A DNA stretch of 64,000 nucleotides from Prorocentrum cordatum (GCA_963575745.1 CAUYUJ010018548.1:1-64000), one strand, 5' to 3'. Positions 19,249-31,529 are shown, counted from the first letter of the stretch. Notes: generated by a model not told the origin, from the sequence alone. Translations and numbers: made by a program.

Positions 19249-20205
19249 CAGTTCCTCATGGCGCACAGGGCCGCTGGAGAGAGATTGGTTCAGGAGGCGA
19301 CGAGGACCCGCGTAGCCCAGGAGTTACGCGATTCGTTTGATGGCGGTGTTGGCTTACGGAAGTACCTGCTGTCTGCGTATAAGAGCGGAGAGATGAGCGC
19401 GGTTGTTGTTGCTTCGATTTCGTTCCACGCAATTGCCGCGGGAGCAAAGGGCGTTTGCGATTTGGCAGTTGACCCGAGCTCTGTGCACCAAGCAGAGCAT
19501 ATACGATCTGCTGTGTCTGCGCGCTCTGTTGATACCTTCTATTGGTTTGACATTCCTATGTGGAATCAGCTGACGGATTCCAGAGAAATCGTGAGATTTC
19601 CCGTGAATTTACCTCGCGATCAATTTGGTAGATCTTACGAGGATGATCCAGCTTCATTCGATCCTATAGCGGGTCGGCATCTGCACCCGTGTTCCTTTTG
19701 CGCTACCTCCTGCCCCGCCCCGCCTCCGCCGTGATGCTTGCCCTGGGAGGGGGGGGGGGGGGGGGCCTGGACCTGCGGGGCATGGGGACCGGCCCTGGGA
19801 AGTAGAGCAAAACGGAAAGAAACCGCGCAAATGCCGACCCCGTGTCAATTTCGATCAAACTGCATTGCCTTTGACATCTGCATCGAACCCAGTTGTTCTC
19901 GAGAACCCAGGGAAGTGTTGTCCCCTGGGCTACTTCAGTGACGCGGTCCCCCACACGCGCAAGGACGCGTTCTTTGCGCATTATCTTTCGAACACGCTCA
20001 CATCGAAACGGTGCGAAGGGGGAGCGGCAACCAACCGACGCAATGTTCCAGGATCTGGCGTTGCAACGTTCCCCTCTCCTCCCCGCCCCCCTCCTCTGCC
20101 TCCAGGGAAACAACAACAATGTGCCTGGGTATGTGGACAATTTGGCCCCAATCCCCTTCCCCTTGCTCCCCAGGGGGTGTGGTGCGTGTGTGTGTGTGTG
20201 CGTGC

Positions 20206-20238
<33 letters not shown>

Positions 20239-21954
20239 CGCGCGTGCGCGTAGGGTAGGGTGGGGGAAGGAGGAGGGAGTAAGAACTAAAAGTTCCACAT
20301 GTCTAGGCCCACGGTGTCAGTTTGGTTGCCCGCCCCGCTGTCGTTCCCAGGTGGCTGATAGCGTGTCTCAGAAAGTCGGGCGTCTGCCGTTGCGGATGCC
20401 GCGGCTTCTGTACGTTCGGTCAACTTCTTCGCGTGATCACGTGGAGTTACAACGTGATCGCTGATGGTCGTCATCCTCATGTAGATCATTTAGGCAACCA
20501 GTTTGTCGACGATCGACGTTTGAGTTTGAGAGGGAAGGCACTTGCATCAGGATGGACAGGCGCCCTCCTGGAGTACAGGGCAGACCTCCTAGAGATGATC
20601 ACAGCTCTCGGATTTGCTCGCTGGGATAATATTTCAAATCCCTGCTTCAAGTGCTCGTGCCGACGAGCCGATATGTTTCGTTACCCCAACACCGTTCGCG
20701 AGTCCAAATGGGTTCGACGTGATACTCATGCTTATCAGATGATGCTTCAGCTTTCTTTGAAAAAAGTTGCTGCGAAGACAAGGCGTGAGATGAAGCAACT
20801 TTTGGAGGCCATTCGTTTTGATGACGAACGTGGTGGGTTTACCACTTGGAAACGAGTTGAATTCCTCGATCTGGATTCTGGATTCCGTCTCATTGAAGGT
20901 GGGCCCATCACAGATATCCACGCTTTGCCACAGATGTCTGTGCCGCCAACAGGTTTGCTATTAACGTTTTTCGACGCTGCAAACGGTGTTGGGTTGACCT
21001 TACTCTGCTCCATTTTTGCAGTGAGGGGGTTCAGTGTTGACGCCTTGCATTTGGATATAATGCACATATTGGGCTTGGGTGTGTCTCAATTTGTTATTAG
21101 TATGCTCTTTTACCTTTTATGCAAAACCAACTTCTCGAAGTCCTCGAAGAGGACCAAGCCGATGCGGTACCACGAGAACCTTCTTCATCTGCGAAGGCCG
21201 ACTGGCAAGACACCCAATGCAACACTCCGACTGGAAGTGGCAATATATACCGCTCAAGATGTGATGTCGAGGAGGAGACGGAGGCGGAAGAGAGGCTTCG
21301 GAGGGACGGAAGGCAGATGAGAAACGAGGAGACGACGACATCGACATCTCGAGCGGATAAATTGCTACTTTCGGGGTGGTGCATTGGGCGTTTTGTCCCC
21401 CAACGAGGTTGCAGGCTTTCTACTTGTCACGTCCGTCGGGCCATGGATGCAAGCGCGGCCAACGCAGTAGAATCCACAGGATAACCTACAAAATGTTTTG
21501 GCCGCCCCCGAAGGCTAAACACCCGCGGCTCAGAGCCAGCGCGGCCGAGACTCGGCATCTCATCCCTTGCGCCAAGCAGATGGCCTCTGAAAATCTTGAC
21601 GAACTCGGTCCTTCAGGCACGTTGCTGGCCATGTCGATTGATGCTCTTGTGTCGGCCCACGACATCATGGAGCGAGAACCTCGCCAGATGGACCCTGATG
21701 CCGCGATTCGGCTGCAAAATGCCTGGGTTCGTTTCCTGCATTTTTGGCAGGCCTTTCGCGGCCATGAGGTTTTCAAGCGTCACATGCTTTTTCATGTGGC
21801 AGAATTTGTTGAGGTTCATGGGAACCCTCGGTTCTATTGGACCTATGCAGACGAAAACGAAAACAGAATGATGGGCCAAGTGGCCAAATCATTACACGCG
21901 GGCAGCACTTTTTATAGCACGTTCCTCCAGAAGGTGCTCCCGGAGTGCTGCTGA
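19249..21954 (+). CDS. Transposase-like protein of a dinoflagellate repetitive family (spliced)
   Basis: At least four exons. Exon 1 (19249 to about 19690) reads LMAHRAAGERLVQEATRTRV and further IVRFPVNLPRDQFGRSYEDD. Exon 2 (about 19805-20010) includes CCPLGYFSDAVPHTRKDAFF. Exon 3 (20351 to about 21110) begins WLIACLRKSGVCRCGCRGFC and holds VDALHLDIMHILGLGVSQF, a D-x-MH-x-LGLG pattern like the conserved block of this family. Exon 4 (about 21480-21954) ends HGNPRFYWTYADENENRMMG then QVAKSLHAGSTFYSTFLQKV. I recognise this exon order from many dinoflagellate predictions that look like a DDE-type transposase; the catalytic triad was not verified. The 20011-20350 intron joins in frame; the joins near 19700-19805 and 21110-21480 are unresolved. 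The gene starts at the breakpoint of copy B. Confidence 0.58.
20011..20350 (+). other. GT-AG intron containing TG and GA microsatellites
   Basis: Exon 2 ends in codon bases CG at 20010 and exon 3 starts with G at 20351, restoring CGG (Arg) followed by Trp. The intron starts GTGCGA and ends TCGTTCCCAG, 340 bases, and holds (TG)n and (GA)n at about 20182-20240. Coding-family continuity on both sides supports it. Confidence 0.75.
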
Positions 21955-22108
21955 TGGTTTTTCGTCTCGCAGGGGTGGCACCGCCAACAACACCAACGAA
22001 ACGTTTAATATTACCCAGGTAGACTAGAATCCTTGTCGCCGTTGCTGGGCGCAGCTCGGAAACCAATCGAAACGTAAAGTCAAGTCAAAGTGATATACCG
22101 CTCGGGTG

Positions 22109-22250
22109 AATTTCTAATCAGAGAATTGACGCGTCGCTTGCGTGTGCCGTTCTTCTAATCAGAGAATCGGCACGTCGCTTGCTTGCGCCGTTCTTCTAAT
22201 CAGAGAATCGGCACGTCTCGTGCTTGCTCCGTCTTTCAATCGGAGACGCA
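22109..22250. repeat. 41-bp tandem repeat (TCTAATCAGAGAATCGGCAC)
   Basis: Three full units starting at about 22112, 22153 and 22194, and a diverged fourth. No gene is seen from 21955 to 23930. Confidence 0.88.
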
Positions 22251-22790
22251 GGCCGCCAACTTCGCCGCAGGCTTGCGTTTCCGCTGTTGGAGCAAAAGCG
22301 GGATCGAAGGAAGGATGTGGAGGAATACTAGCAAGCTAATGGTGAGGAGGAGGGCGACGAGGAAGAAGAGGAGGAGGAGGAACATGAGGAGGAAGAGGAG
22401 TAAGAGACCGCAGAAGCGGACGCGAGGCACGGGCCCGCTCCGCGGCAAACGCAGAGGGCCCCATGCTTCGTTTTTGCTTCACCTCCAGCATGTTTCACCA
22501 ATGGGGATAGGAGAAGCAGGCCGCCACTTTCGCAGCAGGCTTGTGTTTCCGCTGTTGGAGCAAAAGCGGGATCGAAGGAAGGATGCGGAGGCAGACTAGC
22601 AAGCGAATGGTGAGGAGGAGGAGGAGGGCGACGAGGAAGAAGAGGGGGAGGAGGAGGAACAGGAGCAGGAGGAGGAGAAAGAGGAGGAAGAGACCGCAGA
22701 AGCGGACGCGAGGCACGGGCCCGCTCCGCGGCAAACGCAGAGGGCCCCATGCTGCGTTTTTGTTTCACCTCGAGTATGTTTCAACAAGGG
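22249..22790. repeat. 268-bp tandem duplication
   Basis: Copy 1 22249-22516, copy 2 22517 to about 22790, both starting CAGGCCGCCA and ending near GGCCCCATGCT...CGTTTTTG. Each copy contains a GGA-rich core whose length differs. Confidence 0.9.
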
Positions 22791-22974
22791 GGGCGCGCGG
22801 TAGAGGCATGGGGCGCCCCCCCAAGAGGGCCCGACTGATCAGGGGAGGATTGGGCGAAGGAAAACCAGGAGGGGGAGGGGGATGTTGGCGCCCACGCGGC
22901 GTGAGGAGAGGGCTCGCCATGCGAGGTGGTGGGCCGCAGCGCGGCGTTAGGCGTTGCGGCTGCGTAACTCCAGT

Positions 22975-23280
22975 TCCGTTGCGTGAAGAGACATGGCGTT
23001 GCCTCCGCTGTCCTAACCCTCCATATACACTTCCGCTCTCAATTCTTCCCCATACATATATATATGTGCCCATCTATTTATGTCCTCGCCCCATTCCTTA
23101 CGACTGCGTGTTCGTCGGCCCACGGGGAAGATGGGGATGCTCCCGAAATGGTCGGTCTGCGACAACGTGAACCGCGTTGACACCGCGTGAAAAGACATGG
23201 CGTTCCCTCCCTTTCGTAACCCTCCTTCTTCCATTCCCAAATATTCCATATGTGCCCATCCTCGCCCCGCCCCTTAGGAA
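22975..23280. repeat. ~190-bp imperfect tandem duplication
   Basis: GTGAA(G/A)AGACATGGCGTT...CCTAACCCTCC...TGTGCCCATC occurs at about 22982-23080 and again at about 23186-23260. Confidence 0.75.
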
Positions 23281-23930
23281 TCTCCCTGAAAAGGCTCGGG
23301 GGAGAGGAGGGGGGGGAGAAGGAGAAGGAAGAGGAGGAAGGGGGGGAAAAGGGATTCCCTGGCCGCGGCCTGACGTACACGTCGGCGCCGCGTGCGCGGC
23401 TACCCTGCCGGGTCGAGGCCGTGTTCCCGCATGTTACTTGGAATTCGTTCTTGCCGCCCATGTGAGAAATATGTTGTGTATATATATATATATATATGCG
23501 CTTGACAGCACAAGCGAGTGTTATCCAGACGACGGCACGTCTGCAGTTCTTTTTGCCTCTCGCAGCTTGCACTGTCCTCCTTGCCCTCTCAACAAAAAGA
23601 CAACAACAAACAATTCAACAAACAACAAGCGCAAGCAGCACCCAAAAAAACACGCAGGATCCCGCAAATGGCTCCTGAAGGCCCCCGCAATGGCTCCAAA
23701 GGCTCCAACGAGAGGAGAAACACAAACGTCTCGAGAATGTATATTTCTCCTCCTCGGCACATCTGGGTTGAATGTTGTCACCCGGGCGTTGCCGTTGCTC
23801 GACCAGGCCTTGTCGCAAAGACTGCTTCCACTTGCTTGACTTAATTGCGCTATGGAAAACACGCCCCCCCTGCATTCCTCTTCGCAAAATACGCGTGTGC
23901 CATGTACTACTAGTATTACTACGAGTAAAC

Positions 23931-24059
23931 ATGCATGCGACGACTATGGACGGCGCACGTCTGAATCTGTTTTCTGCCCCTCGGGGTGCCCCTTTCGTTA
24001 ACAATGCGAATGGGATGCAAGGTGCCTATCCTGCGCACCTGGCAACGTGCCGCGCGTGA
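23931..24059 (+). CDS. Small possible ORF, 42 residues
   Basis: ATG 23931 opens MHATTMDGARLNLFSAPRGA then PFVNNANGMQGAYPAHLATC, ending TGA 24057-24059. Composition is protein-like but nothing supports translation. May be a first exon. Confidence 0.22.
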   Translation: MHATTMDGARLNLFSAPRGAPFVNNANGMQGAYPAHLATCRA

Positions 24060-24106
24060 TCACTGTTCAGACGCACTGCCTTCTACAAAGACAGACAATG
24101 CCCGTG

Positions 24107-24225
24107 GCCCCAAAGGCCCCCGCAAAGGCTCCAACAGGCTCCCACCCCCAAAGCCCGCGCAAAGGCTCCAAGGGACCATGGCTCGAAAAGCTCTCGCAAG
24201 GCTCCAAAGGCTCCAACTACTACAA
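24107..24225. repeat. CCCCAAAGGC / GCAAAGGCTCC repeat
   Basis: Units of about 20-25 bases; a related short copy lies at 23670-23710. Confidence 0.7.
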
Positions 24226-24369
24226 CCCACTCCAGCCACAACAACCGTTTTCTCAAACTGCGTTGGATTAGCTCTGTTTTGTTAAATCTAGATGCAACGG
24301 TTACAACAGGAACATACTGTTTTGCATTATCTTGATTGTTTTGAACTATCATTAGTGTTTTGGCATGTT

Positions 24370-24450
24370 GTCTTGAGTTTTTCGCGATGTCGTGAGTTTT
24401 CTCTGGCGTCGTGACTTAAGCTCATGACGTTTCAAGACGTCGTGAGTTTC
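24370..24450. repeat. CGTCGTGAGTTT repeat, second locus
   Basis: Three units of the same core seen at 2650-2745. Confidence 0.7.
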
Positions 24451-24553
24451 TCACAACGCTGGAGGTCTGGGGTCGGGGGGGGGCACCCAATTTTGGAGAC
24501 TAAGCGCGAGGCGGCGTGTCGCGTGAGTGGCATGCTGCCCGCCCCCTGCCCCT

Positions 24554-24587
<34 letters not shown>

Positions 24588-25904
24588 CCCGGGGCGAAGT
24601 TGCGATGCAGGGTTGAATGGTTGACTTCCCCTTCAACTCTGGGTGGCGTCGCAGCGCAGATTCGCCAGTGGCGAAATTCGCCAGTATACCCACGTGTTGA
24701 GTCGAGTGCTGCGCCAGGGCTGTTGTGCCCCACGTATTCCATTCCGTTTCAGTGCGCTATCTTCTGTAGCCGTGCAGACGAATAAAGCAGCGGGAGAGGG
24801 GGGGTCCTCAGCCTCCTCCCCTTCCTCCTCCCCCTCCTCCTCCTCCTCCTCCTCCTCCTCCTCCCCCTCCTCCTCAACAGCATCATCATAGTTTCGCCAT
24901 CCTCGTTCTGTCGCATTCTCCCTGCCGATCCGATCTCCGCGGCAACTTGGCCGCTGGAAGGGCGCGGGGCCAGCCTGGGGGGGGGGGGGGAGAGGGAGAG
25001 GGGCCCACGACTCGTAGGAGGATCTGGGGGAGAACGAGGAGGAGGAACCAGGCTGGGCAAGGACAAGAGTGACGCGAGCACGGAGTAAGCCCCCTCCGCA
25101 TCCTTCCCCGTCCTCCCCCCTCCTCCTCTCGGAGCCTCTCCCCCCCCTCCCCCTCCTCCAACGGCAGCTCCAGACTCCTCCTCGCTTACCTTCCCGCTTC
25201 TCCTCCCCCTCTCATCCTCACTCCTACTCTTGCCTACTCCTGTTCCTCCTCCTCCTCCTCCTCCTCGCTCCTCCTCTTCCCCCTCCTCCTCCTCCTCCTC
25301 CCTCCGCCTTTCTACCCGCCCAACTCGTCCTGTCTCCCCCCGCCGAGCCCCGCGAGATGCCGGCCTGTGCCGGAGCTGGCGCCGCGGCGCCGCCAGCGCC
25401 CACCCCGCCCGCGGGCGGCTGAGGGTTGAGCCCCGGGGCCCCCCGGCCTCCCCTCTGGCCGCCTGCCGCCGCCCCCCGCCCGACCATCCGACCCTTGGGT
25501 GGCGCGGGATCGCTCCGTCGCCATCGCATCGCTCGCATCGTCGTCTTTGCACGCACCCGCGAAGGGAAAGAGGGGCGGGGGGGCAGGGGGGGGGGGGGGG
25601 AACGGGGGGGGCGAGGAGGAGGCGGAGGAGAAAGCGTAGGAGAGAGGAGGAGGAGAAGGAAAGAGGGAAAGGAATAGGACAACGACGAGAAAGAAGAGAA
25701 ACATAAGGAGAAATTGGATGGAGTAACGAAACCGCTTTGCCTGTGTTCACCTGAAGGCCCGCGGGCGCCACGAAGGCCTCAAGGGGGTCGCGGGGGGGCT
25801 CAGAGGTCCCTGGGTACCCCCAAGGCCCCAGTAGGGAGCCCCTGCTTGCAACCGCTCCATTCGGGGGCGGGCCAACTCCCAGTGAGTTACGCACGTCGCG
25901 AGCC
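24451..25904. other. Low-complexity region without a supported gene
   Basis: Contains a TA tract (24556-24581), CCTCCT (24815-24885 and 25240-25310), poly-G runs (24980, 25580-25610) and GGA runs. A weak protein-like frame (MASQRRFASGEIRQYTHVLS) lies at 24643-24830. The 419-codon antisense frame across 24749-26008 is a product of C/G composition. Confidence 0.55.
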
Positions 25905-27979
25905 GACGATGCGAGGGCCACTGAGTGCCTGGTGATGTGGCGCGAGGCCGTCAAGGGCAAGGCCGAGATGTTGTTGGTTTCCGAGATGGCGAATTTTGCA
26001 GAATGCATGGCGGATTCCGCACCGATGACAGAACCTGTTTGGCTCTCGGCACCCCGCTGAGCTCTCAGCGCTCGGCGCCTCCTTGGCCAGGGACCAGTCG
26101 CTGAAGTCCAACGCGGTGAAGTCGCTGGAGAGCTACTGGGTGACCTTGCACGCCCCCATCATGCACGTCGACTGCAAGCCGATCGCACCCGAGCCCAAGA
26201 AGAAAAAGTTGGAGAGGCCGCCATGCCGCACAATCGGCATCTGCCTCTGCGGATCTACGGGCGCGCGACTCGCGAGGCTCCGAGAGGGCTTCCACATCGC
26301 CCTCAAGCAGCTCACGGAAACGGGGAGCATGGGTCGCCAGCACCATATCGATCGCAAGGTGGTGGTCGTTCATTTCGTGGGAACGCTCCCCGAAAGGGTT
26401 GCTGCTGAGTCCGCCTGGGACGAAGCGGAGCAAGAGGAGGGCTGCGCCCTAGACATCTGGTGGCACGTCGGCGCCACTTCGCTCAGCCCGTGCAAGTGCA
26501 CGCACCGAGTGTTGGACTTCGTGGAGAGGCAGCTGCGGGACGGTTCCGTGGAGATGCTCTTGAAGGCACCGTGGTAGTGGGAAGGCAACCTGTACGCTCG
26601 CTGGGCCCCGTCATAGTGCAGGGGTTGTGTTGTTATGCTTGTGTGTTCTGGCATTCTGTCGCCACGTCGCCACGGCTGGATCCGCCGCGATATTCTGTGG
26701 CACTTCGCTGGGGAGGGGCGGAATTTTGTGGGGGCCCAGTGGGGTGTCGAAGATCCGATCTGGGCTGAGTGCCTTCGCATTCCTTCCTAAGGCCACCGAT
26801 GCGACTTTGGTGGGCTGGCATGGTTTTACAGCGCTGGACAGGAGGGCGACGTGGTCCCGTGAAGTTTACGTGTTGTGCGAGGGCAGCCGTCTCGTGGAGT
26901 TTTGGCCTGGCCAGGTGCTGGTCAAGAAGATGCACCCTGAGGCGGTCGAGTTCTGGGCCCCGAAGCGCCGCGGGCGCCTGCCTGGCGCGGGGCATGGCGG
27001 CGCCGAGCCCGACGGTGGTTCGGATGACGAACCCGAGGGCGACCCAGACGACGACGAGGACGAGAGCGACAAGGGCGAGGGCGGTGACTCCGACGCTGGA
27101 GACGAGCGCTTCGAGGTCGAGGGCATCGAGGGGCACGGGGATCCTGGCCTGGGCGAGTCCGAGGTCAGACGAGGGCCGAAAGCCGGGCCCCAAGCGCTGC
27201 CGATTCGGCTCTCAGCGCGGAGGTCGAGATGGGGGCCCGCTCGCTTCCCCCCCCCATCTCGCCCTCTCTCGCAGAGAACGCATGTCGGCGAGCATGGTGC
27301 CTGGGCATTCGCCCTTCGACGCAAGGGCGAGGGCGACTTCCTCGACGACGGGGTCGGCGAGGAGGGGTTCTGGCTGGAGCAGGTGGGGCTGGGCGGCAGC
27401 GACGTTCGGCCCCGTGGCGGTGGTGGAGATGGAGGCGATGGTGGAAATGGAGGCGGCGGTGGAGATGGAGGCGGCGGTGGACAAGAAGCTGGCGGTGGCG
27501 AACATGGAGTGGGTCATCCAGTAGGCGGGGGCGAGCATCCGCTGCCGCCGCCGCCCGGTCCTCCTCCCCCGCCCCTTGGCCTTCGCTTGCCAGCCGATCG
27601 TGTCTTCCACCACCCGAATGGGGTGATTCGCTATTACGCGAACATCAATCGTTTCGAAGCCACGCGTAGCGCATGCCCTGCCAGCAGCACGGGTTCCAGG
27701 TGCCGCGCGACCCGCGCTGCGGCGGCGTGCGAGGGGGCAGGGGGATTAGCTCAGGGTCGCCCTTTCGGGTCTCTCTGTGCGCGGCTTGATTATGCGAGTC
27801 ATTGCCGCGCGAACGGCATCGAACACCCAGATCGCATTGCTTGGATTGTGAATTTGGAGTTTCTGGTTCGGCGAGCGGCACGCCGATGGTGCAGGGCCCA
27901 GCCAGGTGATGCCGCGATGTGCGCTGCCGAGCGTCCCCTGCGCGGGGGTGAGGAGTCGGAGCCAGATGGCATGGCGTAG
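25905..27979 (+). CDS. Dinoflagellate repetitive-family protein, function unknown (spliced or frame-broken)
   Basis: Three coding blocks. Block 1 (25905-26046) reads ARATECLVMWREAVKGKAEM and MANFAECMADSAPMTEPVWL. Block 2 (about 26053-26577, shifted frame) reads LSALGASLARDQSLKSNAVK, IGICLCGSTGARLARLREGF, KVVVVHFVGTLPERVAAESA and LDIWWHVGATSLSPCKCTHR. Block 3 (about 26792-27979) reads ATDATLVGWHGFTALDRRAT, WSREVYVLCEGSRLVEFWPG, an acidic DDEPEGDPDDDEDES stretch, a glycine-rich region, poly-proline, then HHPNGVIRYYANINRFEATR and LAQGRPFGSLCARLDYAS. I recognise the IRYY-N-x-RFEA...QGRP-x-G ending from high-copy dinoflagellate predictions, probably mobile-element derived. Acceptor TTCCTAAG at 26791 fits block 3. 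The join between 26571 and 26791 is not resolved. Confidence 0.58.
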
Positions 27980-28129
27980 AGTCGAGTACAGAGAGCGTAA
28001 TTGCGTGATTGTTTGTTGCGTTGCGGAGGCATGTGTTGGGAGTCTGATAAGGATGATATGGCTTGTGGACGGGGGGTGGTGGGCGGGTGGGCGGAGGGTG
28101 GTGACGGGTGGGTGAATGGGCGATGGATC

Positions 28130-28650
28130 AGGTGGGGTATGTATGGGGTATCTCGGGAGCATCTCGGGTGCATCCGGGAAGCAGTTTTTACGCATTTGTG
28201 GTGCCTCGTTGCCTTCCTTTATGGGCATCCTGAGTCCCGTTTGGGGCTTCTCGGGGGCCTCTCTGGGCTCCATTATTTTCTTGGTGGCCTGCTGGCGGAG
28301 CGGAGGGCTCGGCCCGCGTGGCCAAAGTGGTCGCGTTCTCCCTCTTGGGCCCCTCTTCGGGTCACCACCAGCGGACTTTCTTCTTGGGTTGTCTTGGGAA
28401 GGTCTCTGGTGCCGTTTTGGGCCCCTGCTGAGGCCGTCTCTGGGCCCTCTTGGGGGCCAGTTGGGGCGATCTCGGAGCGCCTCTCTGGCCGCCATGGAGC
28501 GCTGGGGGCTCGAACAGCTGAGAGCGCTAAGCGGTTTCGAAACCGATGGTGGAGCCATGAGTGTTCATCGACTGCCATCTTGGAGTCCTCTTGGAGCCCG
28601 TTCGAATGTCTCGGGGGCCTCGGAGGCAATCTTGGGCGCCCTGTAGCGCT
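28130..28650. repeat. Degenerate CTTGGGGGCC-type repeat, locus 1
   Basis: Irregular 20-30 base units built on TCTTGGG(G)GCC/CTCTGGGC. The same family appears at 35180-35290, 43550-43760, 54960-55150 and 55650-56670. Confidence 0.7.
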
Positions 28651-30084
28651 CGCGGGCTGAGGACGCCCCAACTTGCGCATCGCCGAGGCGCGGTGGCTAA
28701 TTCGCAGGAGGAGGGGGGGGGGGGGGGGCGAGGGAGGAGGAGATCGGAGAAGGATGGGGCGGTGCAGGGGGAGAGGGAGCAACAGCAGCACATCTTATAT
28801 GAGGCCGTCCGCCGCCCGCCGCCCCGACGCCGGAATTCCGTCTGAGGGGTGCGCCGAAATGGGCGGGGCTCTTTGGCCCCCCTCCCATGGCCCCGCTGGG
28901 ACACAGGATGTCTGGGAATTCTCCGCGGCCCAGGGGTGCTCTGGATGGGTCATGCCTGCCCCTCGGGCTGACGGGGGGGCGCGGGGCCGTGAGGGTTCCA
29001 GGGCCTCTGAGATCTTCAAGGGCCTCCCAGGGCCCAGAGCATCTAGTGGACCCCAATGGCCAAGGACCTCTGAGGGTCCTTGAGGGATCCCAGTGGGCTC
29101 CGGGGGGCCTCGGGGCTTCTAGGTACCCCTGCTTCCCCTCCTCGGGCGCCGCTGGGGGTCACGGCATGCGAGTGCACATATGGCGACCATGGGGGTCGTG
29201 GCATGGGCCCCTGGGCCCTTCTTCCCCCTCGCAAGGGATGGGAAGGGCCCTTGCATCGCTGCGTTCCCATTGGGGTGCAGCGCCCCATGGCCTGTGACCA
29301 GCAGTGCTCCGCGGCCAGTAGGGCCAACCCCTCCCACTCCGTCCCCTATGCCCACCTTCGCTGGAATGAGGGTGGACAGAGGGGGGCGCCCGTCCACGCC
29401 CTCCGTTCGGAGGGGGGGACGGGCCCCAGGAGAGCGGCCCCTCCCTGCACGGGCACTGCGCCTGAGGGGGCTGCGCGGGGGGTGCCCCTCGCCCCCCTTA
29501 ATTTTTTTACCGCGAGCAAGACGGGCGTTCTGACGAACAGAATTTCGAAGGCGAGGCCAGCCGTGGCGACGGCGAGGGTCCTGGAGGCCGAAAATCGCCC
29601 ACGTCTCCCCCTTCCTGCAATCCTCCTCGGCCCCAGCGCATGGTTCCCGCAGGGCTTCCTCCTAACGGTGCCTTTGGGCCACTGGCGTCTGGGCAGATCT
29701 TCGGATCTCCCTCAGGGCCCCCCAAAGGGCTTCTCGGGGCCTGTGGGCTCGGGGAGTCATGTCTCGTCTCACATGCCGATGTGGCCCATCGGTTCGCGAA
29801 CATAGTAGCCGACTGCCACCGCCAGGCCAGCTTCATTCACATATGCCTCTCGGCAAGCCCCGCCCCCGCGGGAAAATAATGTGACAGTTGCGCATTTGGC
29901 AGCAGCCCAGTTGCCCTTGGCTGACTGGTTTGCTGGTCGGTTGGCTGGGCGGGCCCTCGGGTTCCAGGGGGCGCGCAGGCGCGCTCGCACTTCTCATGCG
30001 CCGATTGGCTCGCCGCCGCGGTTGGCGCCCTTGTTGCTGCCGCCGCCAAGGAATATGTGCCTTTCGGCAATGACACACCTCCCG
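28651..30084. other. G/C-rich unassigned sequence
   Basis: Poly-G at 28707-28722, more CTGGGGCC-type degenerate repeats at 28860-29300 and 29600-29760. Several overlapping frames are open but none shows convincing protein composition. Confidence 0.5.
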
Positions 30085-30215
30085 CCCCTCCCAGCGCGCG
30101 CAGCGGTTAGCTGGTTGGCTGGTTGGCTGGTCTTCAGCCGCGGTTAGCTGATTTGTTGCGTTGGTTGGTTGGTTGGCTGGTTTGCGCCGCAGGTAGGCTG
30201 GTTGTTTGGTTGGCC
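30085..30215. repeat. GGTTGGCTGGTT repeat
   Basis: Two blocks of GGTTGGCT/GGTTGGTT units at 30105-30135 and 30155-30215. Confidence 0.85.
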
Positions 30216-30429
30216 GATGGCTTCTGATAGGGCTCATAAGCACAAGTGCCCGCGCAAGCAGGCCATGTGTGCATCTGCGCATGTACACGCACATACATAT
30301 ATCAAGACATTCGTGTATGCGTTGGTTGATGCTATGTACTTTTCGGGGGGTCGTAGCACCTGTTGGGGATGCATTGTGTACCTTTTGACTGGGTCCCATA
30401 TACATGTTGGGAGGGTTGCATAGGTTTGC

Positions 30430-30990
30430 TGTGGTGTATTCTCTACTTGCTGGGAGGCTCCTGGTTACTTCTAATAGGGTCCGGTATGCGTGTTGGTAAG
30501 GTACCGTCTACTCGTTGGGAGTACTTGTTGGGATGGTCCAACCTGCTTGTTGGATGGGTCTTGTCTACTTCTTGGGAGGGTCCTGTCTACTTGTTGGGAT
30601 GGTCTTATCTACCTGGCGGAAGGGTAATCTCTACTTGTTGGAGGGTGTTATATACTTGTTGGAGGGTCCTATCTACTTGTTGGGAAGGTCTTGTATACTT
30701 GTTGGGAGGCTATTACCCTTTTGTTTGAGGGTCCTATATACTTGTTGGGATGGTCCTGTGCACTTGTCTGGAAGGCCCTTTCTATTTGTTAAGGAAGCAA
30801 GTCTACTTTTGGGAGGGTCCTGTCTACTTGTTCGGGGGGGGGGGAGAGGGGCATTTCTATTCTCGGGGCGGTCAGACTTACTTGTTGGGCGGGGCCTGTC
30901 TAGTTGTGTGCAGGATCATATATGCTTGCTGGGAAGGTCCGTTCTACTGTTGGGAATATCTTATATATATTTGTTGGGGGGGTACCACCT
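30430..30990. repeat. ~28-bp tandem array (CTACTTGTTGGGAGGGTCCTGT)
   Basis: About 18 units of 26-31 bases from 30430 to 30990, with variants GGATGGTC, GAAGGTC. Open frames over it (YLLGRSCLLVG) are repeat products. 30991-31529 has no supported gene. Confidence 0.88.
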
Positions 30991-31529
30991 ATGTCTTTTG
31001 CCGAGGAGAGGGGATGGCGGGGAAGAGAATGATGAGGGAGCGATTGAGGATGACAGGCAAAAGCAAGAGTCCGCCGCCCGCCGCCCCGACGTCGACTATC
31101 CGCGCAAGGGGTGTGTCGAAAAGGGATGAGATCCCTAGCCTCTCTCCTATGTGCCCGTGATGGCACAAGTTGTTTGGTGGTTCCCCGCGGCCCCAACAGC
31201 ACCTCTGCCTGAGTGCTTCCGAAGGGGTATGCCGGCCTCCTGGGGCTGGACTTCCGATGCGCTCCTAGTTGGGCGGCGTGGTAAGAGATTGTTAAATTGT
31301 TCATGAGTCATGGAGCGTGGCTCGCTCGCTGGCCCCCCATCCTACTCTTATCTGTCCCCCTAGTCATCATCCGCCGAGCCTGCGCAGGCTCATGGCTGGG
31401 AGATGCGCCGACCAAGGCGGCGAGGCCGCCGACGCCGACGCAGCAGACGTGACTGAACGCTCGGCGCGCGAGCCGCAATGTCGGATCGCTCGCCGAAGGA
31501 TTGCCCAGAGTCGGCGCAGGTGGCCATAG

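Noticed and set aside
24749-26008. 419-codon antisense frame
   Set aside because: Made of CCT/GGA and poly-G tracts; no folded-protein segment, and the sense strand enters a recognised family at 25905.
30430-30990. CRISPR-like array
   Set aside because: Units are contiguous and diverged without distinct spacers; genome is eukaryotic.
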